Shown piece after piece: positions 18,194-27,295 of a stretch of DNA of 64,000 nucleotides. Both the position numbers and the translations under genes were made by a program. Source of the DNA: Pseudoalteromonas piscicida (GTDB lineage Bacteria > Pseudomonadota > Gammaproteobacteria > Enterobacterales > Alteromonadaceae); NCBI RefSeq assembly GCF_000238315.3, contig NZ_CP011924.1, positions 2,272,501-2,336,500 of the forward strand, in the 5' to 3' direction. Each line of letters opens with the position of its first letter. Positions within the stretch are counted from its first letter, which is position 1. A model generated the notes under the pieces. The model searched no databases and was not told the DNA's origin. It saw only the letters and a program-made list of their open reading frames with translations.

Positions 18194-19552
18194 ATGTCTT
18201 TTGCTGTTATCGCCGCGTTGGCGGTTTTTATTGCCATACTTTTCGGTCTTTACCGCTTTCAACAGCGCTCCGAAACCCTGTCACGAACGGTATTATTAGG
18301 CTTAGTTGCGGGTAGCCTATTTGGACTCGCCCTACAATTTGTTTTCTCCGGTGACTTAACCACTAAACAGACTGTACTAGATTGGGTTGCGATTGTTGGT
18401 AGCGGCTATGTCAATCTTCTAAAAATGGTCATTATGCCATTGGTCTTAGTTTCTATGATTGCCGCGGTTGTAAAATTAGATAATCAAGGCTCTCTTGGAA
18501 AGATCTCGTTTGTCACTATCGCAATTTTAGTTTTTACCACGGCCATTGCGGCGCTCATTGGTATTTTTATCACTCAAGCATTTGGGTTAAGCGCTCAAGG
18601 CTTAGTTGAAGGTGCGCGCGAAACGGCCAGAATAGCGGTACTAGAAGAACGTGCAACAACCGTTGCCGATTTAACCATTCCACAAATGCTGCTTAGCTTT
18701 GTACCAACCAATCCGTTTGCTGACTTAACTGGCGAGCGCTCGACCTCGATTATCGCCGTGGTGATTTTTGGTGTGTTAACTGGTATTGCTGCTCGTAGAG
18801 CCATCATGGAAGAGTCAGATTTAAGTAACCCAATAAAAAATGCAGTTGAAGGCGCACAGGCCGTTGTACTGCGATTAGTACGTATGATCATCGCCCTCAC
18901 GCCTTACGGTGTAGCTGGCTTGATGGCCAAAGTGATCGCCACATCAAGCATGGCTGACATTATTAGCTTACTCGGTTTTATCATTGCCTCTTACGTTGCC
19001 ATTTTACTGATGTTTTTGGTGCATGGTTTGCTCGTTACTTTGGTTGGTGAAAACCCAAAGCATTTCTTCCAAAAAATTTGGCCAGTTTTAACTTTTGCTT
19101 TCACCTCACGAAGCTCTGCGGCAACCATTCCACTGAACGTTGAAGCGCAGATCCACAAGCTTAATGTTCCCCCTGCGATTGCAAACCTTTCCGCATCGTT
19201 TGGTGCGACAATCGGACAAAATGGCTGCGCCGGTATTTATCCTGCAATGCTTGCAGTAATGGTTGCGCCAACAGTAGGAATTGACCCGTTCGCACTCGAC
19301 TTTATTGTCTCTTTAGTGGCTATGGTTGCAATTAGCTCGTTTGGTATTGCGGGTGTTGGAGGTGGTGCCACTTTCGCAGCTTTGGTGGTACTACCGGCAA
19401 TGGGACTGCCAGTGACAATTGCAGCGCTGCTTATTTCTATTGAGCCATTAATTGATATGGCAAGAACGGCACTCAATGTATCGGGTTCAATGACCGCAGG
19501 TACAGTGACAAGTCGCTTGTTAAAGCAAAAGCATACTAACGAAGCAATGTAG
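18194..19552 (+). CDS. tcyP: L-cystine sodium symporter TcyP
   Basis: The 452-aa membrane protein belongs to the dicarboxylate/amino acid:cation symporter family and resembles E. coli TcyP (YdjN) throughout, an L-cystine importer. Diagnostic blocks are GYVNLLKMVIMPLVLVSM near residue 75, FAFTSRSSAATIPLNVEAQ near 303 (the serine-rich re-entrant loop) and FGATIGQNGCAGIYPAMLA near 338. About eight membrane helices and two hairpin loops are expected. AAAGG precedes the ATG. The gene is monocistronic, with a hairpin after the stop. Confidence 0.88.
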   Translation: MSFAVIAALAVFIAILFGLYRFQQRSETLSRTVLLGLVAGSLFGLALQFVFSGDLTTKQTVLDWVAIVGSGYVNLLKMVIMPLVLVSMIAAVVKLDNQGSLGKISFVTIAILVFTTAIAALIGIFITQAFGLSAQGLVEGARETARIAVLEERATTVADLTIPQMLLSFVPTNPFADLTGERSTSIIAVVIFGVLTGIAARRAIMEESDLSNPIKNAVEGAQAVVLRLVRMIIALTPYGVAGLMAKVIATSSMADIISLLGFIIASYVAILLMFLVHGLLVTLVGENPKHFFQKIWPVLTFAFTSRSSAATIPLNVEAQIHKLNVPPAIANLSASFGATIGQNGCAGIYPAMLAVMVAPTVGIDPFALDFIVSLVAMVAISSFGIAGVGGGATFAALVVLPAMGLPVTIAALLISIEPLIDMARTALNVSGSMTAGTVTSRLLKQKHTNEAM

Positions 19553-19567
19553 TGCTATGACAGCTTA

Positions 19568-19591
19568 AGGGCCAGTTAGTTATCTGGCCCT
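19568..19591. terminator. Hairpin between convergent tcyP and response regulator
   Basis: AGGGCCAG and CTGGCCCT form a perfect 8-bp stem with an 8-base loop between the two convergent 3' ends. It has no strong T tract. Confidence 0.5.
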
Positions 19592-19597
19592 ACACTT

Positions 19598-20047
19598 TCA
19601 ATCAATCACAAGCTTTGCAGTGCCAAGCCAAAAAGACAACAAGGACTTCATTGAATCCACCAACTCATGATATTGAGAAGGTTTGGTCATATAAGAATTT
19701 GCCCCAAGCAAATAACACTGTTTTATATCTAACTCTGAGTCTGATGTGCTGAACATAATAACTGGAATATGCTTAAGGTTTGCCGCCCCGCGCATCTCAG
19801 CTAATACATCTTTGCCGCTTTTTCGTGGCATATTTAAATCAAGAATAATAAGGCTAGGCAATAGCTCGGTGCTATTAAGTTTTTCAATCAACTCAACGCC
19901 ATCACTTACAAATTGTAACTTAGCCTCCATCACGCCATTATCTTCAAATGCATCACGGATTAATTCTTGGTCGTCGAAATCATCATCTGCAACCAAGATA
20001 TAGTTTACAGAGTGAAGCTGTTTAATTAAATCATGATGATGAACCAT
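19598..20047 (-). CDS. Single-domain response regulator (phytochrome partner)
   Basis: The 149-aa protein is only a receiver domain of the Rcp1 type found next to bacterial phytochromes. It has the acidic pair in LVADDDFDD, the phosphorylated Asp in LIILDLNMPRKSG near residue 68, Ser in MFSTSDSELD and Lys in YMTKPS. There is no output domain, so it acts by protein interaction or phosphate relay. It follows the bacteriophytochrome gene by 79 bp in the same direction and is the likely acceptor of its phosphate. Confidence 0.85.
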   Translation of the reverse strand: MVHHHDLIKQLHSVNYILVADDDFDDQELIRDAFEDNGVMEAKLQFVSDGVELIEKLNSTELLPSLIILDLNMPRKSGKDVLAEMRGAANLKHIPVIMFSTSDSELDIKQCYLLGANSYMTKPSQYHELVDSMKSLLSFWLGTAKLVID

Positions 20048-20126
20048 ACGCTCTCTCCTTAAACTCGCGTTAAACCTCGAGTTTGTATGCTGATATCAGA
20101 ACCGCATCAATGGCTCTACAGCTAAG

Positions 20127-22456
20127 TTAACTCTCTTGCGCTGAAATCGGCAAGCTAAAATAGAAAGTAGAACCTTGCCCCACTTCCGTTTCGACCCATA
20201 TGCGACCATGATGTCTTTCGACGATTTTTTTACAAATAGCAAGCCCAAGCCCAGTACCGGCATATGCGCTACGACCATGTAATCTTTCAAAAAGATTGAA
20301 GATCTGCTCACTAAATTCGGGATCAAAGCCAATCCCGTTATCCTTAACGGCAACAATCAGTTCATTTGCTTTACGTTCGCTGCTAATCGAGACCCGCGGC
20401 GCTCTTTCTGGCGCACTAAACTTAATCCCATTATTAATTAAGTTTAGCAGCACACGTTGCAACTGCCTGCGATCTCCAAATACATCACCAAGCCCTGTGG
20501 TATCCACTTGTGCGTTTGATTCTTTAATCACTAACTCAAGATCTAGTAAGGTTTCAGCTAACGCATTATCGCCATCAAATGATTTAAATGACTCACCTTT
20601 ACGATCAATCCGTGAAAAGCTTAGCAATCCTTTGATCAACTTTTGCATTCGCTCAGCAGAATCCATCATGCGCTTAAGATAAGAGGCATGTCTATCATTT
20701 AGTCCCTCAGCTGAACACTGGATCCGATCGCCGAACATTTGGATTTTTCTAAGTGGCTCTTGTAGATCATGGGACGCTAAAAAGGCAAAACGCTCCAGCT
20801 CTTGATTCGACTCATGTGCTTTCTCAAGTGCTATCGTCAGTAATTGCTCAGCAGTGCGACGCGAAGTGATCTCATTTTCCAACGCTTCGGTACGCTTGGT
20901 AACTTTTTGCTCTAGAATTGCATTAAGCTTTTTATATCGCTCAGATTTAGCCAGCACATAATTAACCAAGGTATTACGAAACTTCAATGCACAACTTACT
21001 TCGGCTTCCGTCCAAGGGTGAGATTTGCACTTCACATTCTCGACCCACAACTTAAACGAACTACGCGGCATTAAACGGTGGCTACCATCATCCAAAAACT
21101 CAATGGATTTTTCAGGCTTCCCTCCCCAATTTTTGGTTTGAATAACTTCCTTTCTAAACCACATGATGAAGTGATTAGCATCCGCTGAAAGTGGCATCAA
21201 TAGCACCCCACTCGCGGTTTTCGCAAAGGCTTTAAATGTTTCGTTAAGCTCACCTAAATTATGGCAATAAAAAATGGAGTCATCGCCAAGTTGATGCTCT
21301 GCAAGCCATTGGTAAATGGCTTCTATATCCACTTTTGCAGGAGTTTGCCCGTAGCATTCCAAATCATTGTCAACACGCCACGCGACACCTGTCGCTTTCA
21401 TCATCTCTTGTAAAGCAGCGGATTCGTACCTTAGCCCATCAACAAAAAAGATTTCTTTTGCCATGCGCTCGGTGACGGATGAGCTCAATGTCAGTGCATT
21501 GGCTTCTGCCATTGCTTCTAAGGACGAAGTTTTGAGAGAGATAAGGTAAGATAACATCAGCCCCATATACTGGGCGACTTCACGGATGTTAAATGGCACT
21601 ACGTGCTTCTCGTAGTGGTGGCAGGCAATCAGCCCCCACAATTTACCAGCAACAATAATACTGATAGACATGGTTGCCTGAACGCCCATATTGCGTAAAT
21701 ATTGGCAATGAATTGGCGAAACACTACGTAAAATACAAGCACTTAAGTCAATCGGCTTGTCTTGCGGATAAAGCGGTGAATTTTCGCCATCAACGTCGGC
21801 AAGCAAGCGGATCGGATTCCTTAAATACAGCGCTCTTGCTTGTTTTGGAATATCCGACTCAGGAAAGTGCTGGTTTAAAAACGAATTAAGGTCATTACGC
21901 TTCGATTCTGCAACCACCTCACCATTATACTCGTGATCAAATTTATACAGCATCACCCTGTCAAATTGTGTTAACTCTCTAATCTCCTCCACGGCCATCT
22001 CGAACGAAGCCTGTAACGACTGAGAATCCACCATACTAGACAACGAATGTTTCATAAGGTGCTGCATTGAATGATTGATTTCAACGCCATACGCCGTATT
22101 TTGCTCAAGCTCTAAAATGAGCCCAGCTTCGTTTTGACTAGCGACTACGGAGAATTCAACGCATGTTGAGTTCTTGGTTTTTATGCTGGCAGTCATCGGA
22201 TTAAGACGATGAATTTCAGAGGAATTAGCGTTACTGACTAACAACTCAAAAAAGGAGATTCAAAAATCGCTTCAGCATGAGTATTGACCAAAGCACTAGG
22301 TTCAAGTCCTATAAGTGCGGCAAAGTTTTCGCTAAAATAGCGCAGGGTTAATGTGTTGGTGTCGAATAGCAATAAATAGCCATGTGGCTGAATTGAACCT
22401 GGAATATGAATTGGCTCTTTATGACAATTGTCTAGTGTTGCTTCGAACTTCTCCAC
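20127..22456 (-). pseudogene. Bacteriophytochrome histidine kinase, frameshifted
   Basis: Two frames together make a full phytochrome of about 776 aa. Frame 1 (22456-22238) holds the start of the PAS domain with the probable biliverdin-binding Cys11 (DNCHKEPIHIPGSIQPHG). Frame 2 (from about 22244) holds the GAF domain (PESDIPKQARALY near 200), PHY tongue (PRSSF), HisKA (FLASHDLQEP near 560) and ATPase (AGTGLGLAICKK). They are joined by a -1 shift at a run of six A on the + strand (22248-22253). Seven would give PFFELLVSN and restore the frame. This could be an inactivating deletion, a phase-variable tract, ribosomal slippage on T-TTT-TTG, or a sequencing error. No heme oxygenase gene is adjacent. 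Confidence 0.85.
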
Positions 22457-22609
22457 CTTTACTACATCCTCTCCTTTTACCTAGCTACACCATCCTATCA
22501 CGGATCCCCACCTAGTATGCAAGGTGTTCAGAGTAGATATACGCTCGGTTCACAAAGCAATAAAATGCGATTAGACTTACACAACTACGAAGTAAAAAGT
22601 AAGTGTATT

Positions 22610-22852
22610 ATGACAACCACAGTAAAGTGCCCAACCTGCCAACAGGCTGTTGAATGGTCGGATAAAAGCCCATTTCGTCCGTTCTGCTCAAAACGCTGTC
22701 AATTAATTGATTTAGGTGATTGGTCTGACGAATCAAATACGATTTCTACACCGATGAAAAGTGGTGAACTTACACCTCAAGATGCGGAAAATTTGATTGA
22801 AGATATAGAAGCGATGCTGGCAAAAAACGACGATAGCTTTTTTAAAGAATAA
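22610..22852 (+). CDS. yacG: DNA gyrase inhibitor / zinc protein YacG
   Basis: This 80-aa protein matches YacG, a small zinc protein that binds GyrB and inhibits DNA gyrase. Four cysteines form the zinc site: CPTC near residue 7 and CSKRC near 28. [17 protein letters not shown] is the family signature. The ATG at 22610 is chosen because the signature starts directly after it. In many relatives yacG lies next to coaE and zapD; here it stands alone, divergent from the phytochrome gene. Confidence 0.88.
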   Translation: MTTTVKCPTCQQAVEWSDKSPFRPFCSKRCQLIDLGDWSDESNTISTPMKSGELTPQDAENLIEDIEAMLAKNDDSFFKE

Positions 22853-22858
22853 ACTATT

Positions 22859-22875
22859 GGCCGAGTATCTCGGCC
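22859..22875 (+). terminator. Hairpin downstream of yacG
   Basis: GGCCGAG-TAT-CTCGGCC is a perfect 7-bp stem with a 3-base loop, 7 bp after the yacG stop codon. A T-rich tail is weak. Confidence 0.5.
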
Positions 22876-22930
22876 TGACACTTTAATCACAGCTTATTTG
22901 GCGAAAATAGCTCGATCTCGATAGCATTTG

Positions 22931-23239
22931 CTAACGATCTATCTCAGTTTGATCTTGTTCCGGTTTCTGCTCAGTGCTTCTCACTTCATTTTGGTAGCTT
23001 TTAGCAATATGCCCCGCTCCTTCCAAAATATCGCTTAGTTGGATCCGGCAAATTTCCGACAATTTAATTAAGGTACCCAAGCGAAATGAGCTTGTTCCGT
23101 TTAGGTAATCGTCTAGTGTGGTGAGACCTATTCCGAGCTTTTGGCTAATGGTTTTTTTAGTATAGCCTCTACGCTTTTTGAGTTCTTTTAGCAGTTCTCG
23201 GATCCTAAGTGTCACCTCGTATTCTTCAGGTGTCTGCAT
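22931..23239 (-). CDS. Small helix-turn-helix (Xre-like) regulator
   Basis: The 102-aa protein has a Cro/CI-type helix-turn-helix at about residues 12-70 (KKRRGYTKKTISQKLGIGL, then LDDYLNGTSSFRLGTLIKL). The tail is short, polar and rich in Gln and Glu. The ATG at 23239 is chosen because GAGGGA lies just upstream. The target is unknown. It lies between yacG (convergent) and the cpxP gene with no obvious operon partner. Confidence 0.7.
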   Translation of the reverse strand: MQTPEEYEVTLRIRELLKELKKRRGYTKKTISQKLGIGLTTLDDYLNGTSSFRLGTLIKLSEICRIQLSDILEGAGHIAKSYQNEVRSTEQKPEQDQTEIDR

Positions 23240-23609
23240 GTCTCCCTCAGTGATACCTAGTAACAAACAGCCAACAACAAAGAATACCCTTAGTTACTCT
23301 GAAAAAAACAAAAGTTATTGGAAAGTTTGTGCGCGTAAATTAAGAATTTTTCAATTCGACACTATTTCAAAGAGTTGTCCGCAGACTCGCTAGATGTACT
23401 CTTAATCGAAAAGTACCACAACGCAAACATGTTATCAACATGTAACTTAAAGCTGTACAGACAGTCGCATTATTTTGTACATTAATCGCAACTGGCCTGT
23501 ACTCTTTGTCAATTTGGAGTACCAGCTCTCATTATTCAACAGTAACTGGCAAGAAATGATAAAGCCCTTACCGTGAAGGTCAGGGCTAAGTTGGAGAGAA
23601 CATTGGGAC
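23240..23609. other. Intergenic region without a gene
   Basis: I see no supported gene here. The open frame at 23447-23683 on the - strand lacks a ribosome binding site and overlaps the cpxP 3' end, so it is considered chance. A terminator-like hairpin for cpxP lies near 23561-23587. Confidence 0.6.
23561..23587 (-). terminator. Likely terminator of cpxP
   Basis: AGCCCT and AGGGCT bracket an inner CC/GG pair, giving a hairpin about 23 bp after the cpxP stop codon. On the - strand it is followed by TTTATCATTTC. Confidence 0.5.
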
Positions 23610-24071
23610 TTAATCTGCTTTTTTATGGCCTTTGTGGCTACGGCGTGATTTAAGTGCTTGGAGCTTATCGCGCTGCTCTTCATTCAATACATGGAATACT
23701 TTGTGGCGAGCTTCCATTGAAAGTAGCGCCCAGGTTTGCTTTTTATCTTGGCCTTTTTCCAGTAAAAGTTGCGCTTGAATCTTATCGAAGGTTGGCGCTG
23801 CCATAAGTGCTTTCATTTCCTCACGATAAGCTGAATATGCTTCTTTCCCGCTTTCTTTTAGCGCTTTTTTGGCAGTTTTGTAATCCGCATAAATTGTCTT
23901 TAGTTGATCTTGCTGCGCTTCTGTTAACTCTAATAACTTCTGGCCTTTATCTGATAGTAGCAACCTTGCTGAGTGCTCAAGCTGCCCGCCCATCGGGCCT
24001 GCGTTTGCAGTGAAGCTGAAAGTCGATACGCCAAGTGCTGTAACTAATGCTAAAGTAGATAGTAATTTCAT
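23610..24071 (-). CDS. cpxP: CpxP/Spy-family periplasmic stress protein
   Basis: The 153-aa product has a signal peptide (MKLLSTLALVTALGVSTFSF, cut near TANA/GP), then a helical protein with two LTxxQ-like motifs, LTEAQQDQL near residue 49 and LNEEQRDKL near 129. These mark the CpxP/Spy family of periplasmic chaperones that inhibit CpxA and bind misfolded proteins. The C terminus is basic (KSRRSHKGHKKAD). It is divergent from cpxR with a CpxR-like box between, as in enterobacteria, which supports the CpxP assignment over Spy. Confidence 0.8.
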   Translation of the reverse strand: MKLLSTLALVTALGVSTFSFTANAGPMGGQLEHSARLLLSDKGQKLLELTEAQQDQLKTIYADYKTAKKALKESGKEAYSAYREEMKALMAAPTFDKIQAQLLLEKGQDKKQTWALLSMEARHKVFHVLNEEQRDKLQALKSRRSHKGHKKAD

Positions 24072-24148
24072 GATATTGGCTCCTTGTTCGCCATTGCTTT
24101 GTCATTTCCAAATTTAGCAAGCACAAAGAAAAGGAACGTCAGACAGAG

Positions 24149-24163
24149 GTAAAGTTTTGTCAG
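24149..24163. promoter_or_regulatory. Possible CpxR box
   Basis: GTAAA-GTTTT-GTCAG resembles the CpxR consensus GTAAA-N5-GTAAA with two mismatches in the second half. It sits between the divergent cpxP and cpxR genes, where phospho-CpxR would activate both. Confidence 0.5.
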
Positions 24164-24272
24164 TGCTTTGCAAAAAAAAGCAAAGGCAATTTACATAAGG
24201 CGTTGAAGTAAGGTGTAATATGCTAGAGCCGAACTATTCAGACCAACGCCAATCAACAATGCTGGACTAAGT

Positions 24273-24965
24273 ATGACAATGAAACATTCCATTTTACTTA
24301 TTGATGACGACCAAGAACTTTGCGGCCTGTTAAAAGAATACTTTACTGCAGAAGGCTTTGAAGTGGCGATGGCCCACACAGGAACTGAAGGTCTACAGCT
24401 GGCATTAAAGCAAAATTTCGACCTGATATTATTAGACGTAATGCTTCCCGAAATGGATGGTTTTGAAGTACTAAAAGCGTTACGTGTCCAGAAGATGACA
24501 CCCGTTATCATGCTAACGGCAAAAGGCGATGACTTTGATCGCATCTTTGGCTTGGAGCTAGGTGCTGACGATTATATTCCAAAGCCGTTTAACCACCGCG
24601 AACTACTCGCTCGCGTTAAAGCGATTACCCGTCGCGTCGATCATTATAAACAACACAGTCCGGACGATACCTTTACTATCCATCAGCTGCGTTTAGATGT
24701 AGCTTCAAGAAGTGCTACTGTTAATGGTGAGGTGCTGTCACTGACGGGCACCGAATACGAGGTGCTACTATTGTTGGTCAGAACCGCAGGAGAAGTGGTC
24801 GACAAGCAGACTATTTCACGACAAGTACTAGGCCGACCACTTGTGCCTTACGATCGCTCTATCGATATGCATGTCTCTAACGTTCGCAAGAAAATTGCCG
24901 CGTTAAGTGAACATACTTATATCAAAACGATCCGCGGCGCTGGCTATATTTTTCTAAAGGCGTAA
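24273..24965 (+). CDS. cpxR: Response regulator CpxR
   Basis: This 230-aa OmpR-family regulator has a receiver domain (LLIDDDQEL; phospho-acceptor Asp in LILLDVMLPEMDG near residue 54; Lys in IPKPF) and a C-terminal winged helix (SRSATVNGEVLSLTGTEYE, then YDRSIDMHVSNVRKKI). It answers CpxA and controls envelope-stress genes. The position beside cpxP and 3 bp before cpxA, and near fieF, supports CpxR. A second in-frame ATG two codons on is an alternative start. Confidence 0.9.
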   Translation: MTMKHSILLIDDDQELCGLLKEYFTAEGFEVAMAHTGTEGLQLALKQNFDLILLDVMLPEMDGFEVLKALRVQKMTPVIMLTAKGDDFDRIFGLELGADDYIPKPFNHRELLARVKAITRRVDHYKQHSPDDTFTIHQLRLDVASRSATVNGEVLSLTGTEYEVLLLLVRTAGEVVDKQTISRQVLGRPLVPYDRSIDMHVSNVRKKIAALSEHTYIKTIRGAGYIFLKA

Positions 24966-24968
24966 TGA

Positions 24969-26330
24969 ATGAAGCGGTACTTACTTGTTAAGGTTTTTGC
25001 CTGGTTTTGGCTTACCATCATTGCCACTATGTTGCTGCTGCTTGGGATCAGCATGCTACAACCTGATGTTGTAGAAACTCACCGCATCTCAAAACCCATG
25101 CTGCAAAATCTAAAACAATTAGAACAGGCGTTAATACGCGCAAGCGAGCGCCCCAACTTTGAGTTGAATAAGGTCGCCAAACTGCGTAAAAGAAAGGCGC
25201 TAAATATCTACTTGAGCCACCGCGATGCCGAAAAAAGCGTTGCCGCCGATCCCAATATAAAAACGCTGAATTTAGATTTACTCAGTTTTACCGAAGATGC
25301 TAAACCTGCCGCTATTTTTACTCCTGAGTACAAGGCTTTTGGCCCCCTAGAGCTTACACTTCAAGGTGAAAATTATCGCCTATATTTAATTTTTGAAAAC
25401 CATACCCCAAGTGCGCTCATCAAATTAAGAACTCTGCCGCTTTGGGTAAAAATTGCGGTCGTGCTAGGCGCAAGCTTATTACTGTGTTTTTGGTTTACTC
25501 GAGATCTATTGTCGCCAATTAAAGAGCTACAAAAAGCTGCTGCAAAACTTTCTCGTGGAGAATTGTCGAGCAGAGCCAATATAAATACCAAGCGCCAAGA
25601 CGAGCTCGGCCAACTGGGTCATGATTTTAACTTAATGGCTGATAAATTAGAGTCTCTGGTTAACAACCAAAAGCGCTTGCTTGCTGATATATCCCATGAA
25701 CTACGCTCACCGCTCACCCGCTTACAAATGGCCACAGGCCTCGCTGCCGGTCATGCCACAGCGCAAAGCCAAAGTTATATCGATCGCATTGAGCGTGAAG
25801 CTCAGTTAGTTGAAAATATGCTCAGCGATATTTTGCATTTATCTAAGCTCGAAGCGGATCAAGTACCAATCGATATGCAGATAATTAAGCTCAATGAACT
25901 GCTCGACCCGATATTGGAAGATGCACTGTTCGAAACACAGCAATTAGAGAAGGATCTTGTCGTCACAGCACTACCCGAGGCAACACTTTATGGCGACCCA
26001 ATGCTACTTAACCGCGCATTCGAAAACATTATTCGTAACGCGATTAAGTATGCCACTAGCCGTATTAATGTCGATATTGAGCGTGATGGTAATCAGTTGC
26101 TATGCACTATCAGTGATGATGGTAAAGGTGTAAGTGAAGACATGCTCGACAAGCTTTGCATTCCATTTTTCAGAGTGTCGAGCGCACGTACGCCAAGCAA
26201 AAATCAAATGGGCGGGTTTGGGCTAGGTCTTGCCATTGCGCAGCACGCGTTAAAAGTACATGACGCTCATATCGAATTTAGTAATAATGTTGGTTTGCAA
26301 GTCAGCATTCGAATTCCATTACACAGGTAG
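24969..26330 (+). CDS. cpxA: Envelope stress sensor kinase CpxA
   Basis: The 453-aa kinase has an N-terminal membrane helix (about 8-28), a periplasmic sensor of about 130 residues, a second helix near 160-178, a HAMP domain (LLSPIKELQKAAAKLSRGEL), HisKA with the His in LLADISHELRSPLTR near 242, and an ATPase domain (N box NIIRNAIKYA; GFGLGLAIAQHA). It is the sensor for envelope stress, likely inhibited by CpxP. It starts 3 bp after cpxR and ends 2 bp before the hydrolase gene, so three genes form one operon. Confidence 0.9.
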   Translation: MKRYLLVKVFAWFWLTIIATMLLLLGISMLQPDVVETHRISKPMLQNLKQLEQALIRASERPNFELNKVAKLRKRKALNIYLSHRDAEKSVAADPNIKTLNLDLLSFTEDAKPAAIFTPEYKAFGPLELTLQGENYRLYLIFENHTPSALIKLRTLPLWVKIAVVLGASLLLCFWFTRDLLSPIKELQKAAAKLSRGELSSRANINTKRQDELGQLGHDFNLMADKLESLVNNQKRLLADISHELRSPLTRLQMATGLAAGHATAQSQSYIDRIEREAQLVENMLSDILHLSKLEADQVPIDMQIIKLNELLDPILEDALFETQQLEKDLVVTALPEATLYGDPMLLNRAFENIIRNAIKYATSRINVDIERDGNQLLCTISDDGKGVSEDMLDKLCIPFFRVSSARTPSKNQMGGFGLGLAIAQHALKVHDAHIEFSNNVGLQVSIRIPLHR

Positions 26331-26332
26331 CC

Positions 26333-27295
26333 ATGTTTTATAGCCAAAGTCAGCAACTTGAGTCACACCTTCCGGAAATTGATAAGCACTGGCAAGGCTG
26401 CCAAAAAGGCTTTTTTGATACCCCTCATGGTAGGCTATTTTACGCCTACCACATTCCAGAAAAGGCAACGTTTAGCCTGGTGTTGGTTAATGGTCGTATT
26501 GAATCTGCTCATAAATACAGAGAATTGCTGTGGGAGTTTGCGCAAAACAACATAGCGGTATTTACCTATGACCATCCAGGACAAGGCTACTCGCCGCGAT
26601 TACTTAAAGACAAACAAATCGGCTATGTTAGACGCTTTGAAGATTATGCCGCAACGCTGCACTGCTTTATGGACCAAATCGTTGCCAAGCAAAATACCTT
26701 GCCACTTTTTATATTGGCGCATTCAATGGGTGGCGCCATTACCTGCGATTATTTAACATTATTTGCGCCTCACAACATAGAGGGAGTCTATTTATCAGCC
26801 CCGATGCTTGGGATCAATACGACTCCCTACCCGGCTTGGTTTGCCGAGGGACTGGCAGGCGCAGCTTGTTTATTTGGGCTTGGTAAGCATTATGCATTGG
26901 GACAGGTGCACTACCACAACAAACCTTTTCAAGATAATGACCTTACTGATTGTCCAATTAGATATGCGCTATTTAGAGGTTTGTACGATCAATTTCCCGA
27001 GCTACAACTCGGTGGTGTCAGCTTTGCTTGGTTATACACGGCGCTACATAAATGCCGCTCGTTTCAAGATATCAAGCTAGATCTGCCAATCCGTATCGCG
27101 ACAGCCAGTGAAGACAGCATTGTTGATAATCAGGCGCAAAGTCAATTTGCCGCAACCAGAGACAATGTGACCGTTACAGAGTTTATCGGGAAACATGAAC
27201 TACTTTGCGAGCAAGATAATACCCGCAAAGCCGTGCTAGATGATTTTTATGCGTTTACAGACGAGTTACTTAGCGCTAAAGAAACGGGGTCTTGA
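26333..27295 (+). CDS. Alpha/beta hydrolase, lysophospholipase-like (PldB)
   Basis: The 320-aa hydrolase has the alpha/beta fold of PldB/monoglyceride lipases. The nucleophile elbow is LAHSMGGAI near residue 132, the acid is likely in ATASEDSIVDNQ near 262 and the His in FIGKHELLCE near 289. HPGQGYSPR is a family block. It probably cleaves lysophospholipids or monoacylglycerols. The ATG is 2 bp after the cpxA stop, which ties it to Cpx-controlled membrane homeostasis. Its last 49 bp overlap the convergent fieF gene. Confidence 0.8.
   Translation: MFYSQSQQLESHLPEIDKHWQGCQKGFFDTPHGRLFYAYHIPEKATFSLVLVNGRIESAHKYRELLWEFAQNNIAVFTYDHPGQGYSPRLLKDKQIGYVRRFEDYAATLHCFMDQIVAKQNTLPLFILAHSMGGAITCDYLTLFAPHNIEGVYLSAPMLGINTTPYPAWFAEGLAGAACLFGLGKHYALGQVHYHNKPFQDNDLTDCPIRYALFRGLYDQFPELQLGGVSFAWLYTALHKCRSFQDIKLDLPIRIATASEDSIVDNQAQSQFAATRDNVTVTEFIGKHELLCEQDNTRKAVLDDFYAFTDELLSAKETGS

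Noticed and set aside
22238..22456. Treating the 72-aa frame as an independent small gene
   Set aside because: Its sequence is the N-terminal PAS segment of the phytochrome, and a one-base change in the adjacent homopolymer joins it to the rest.
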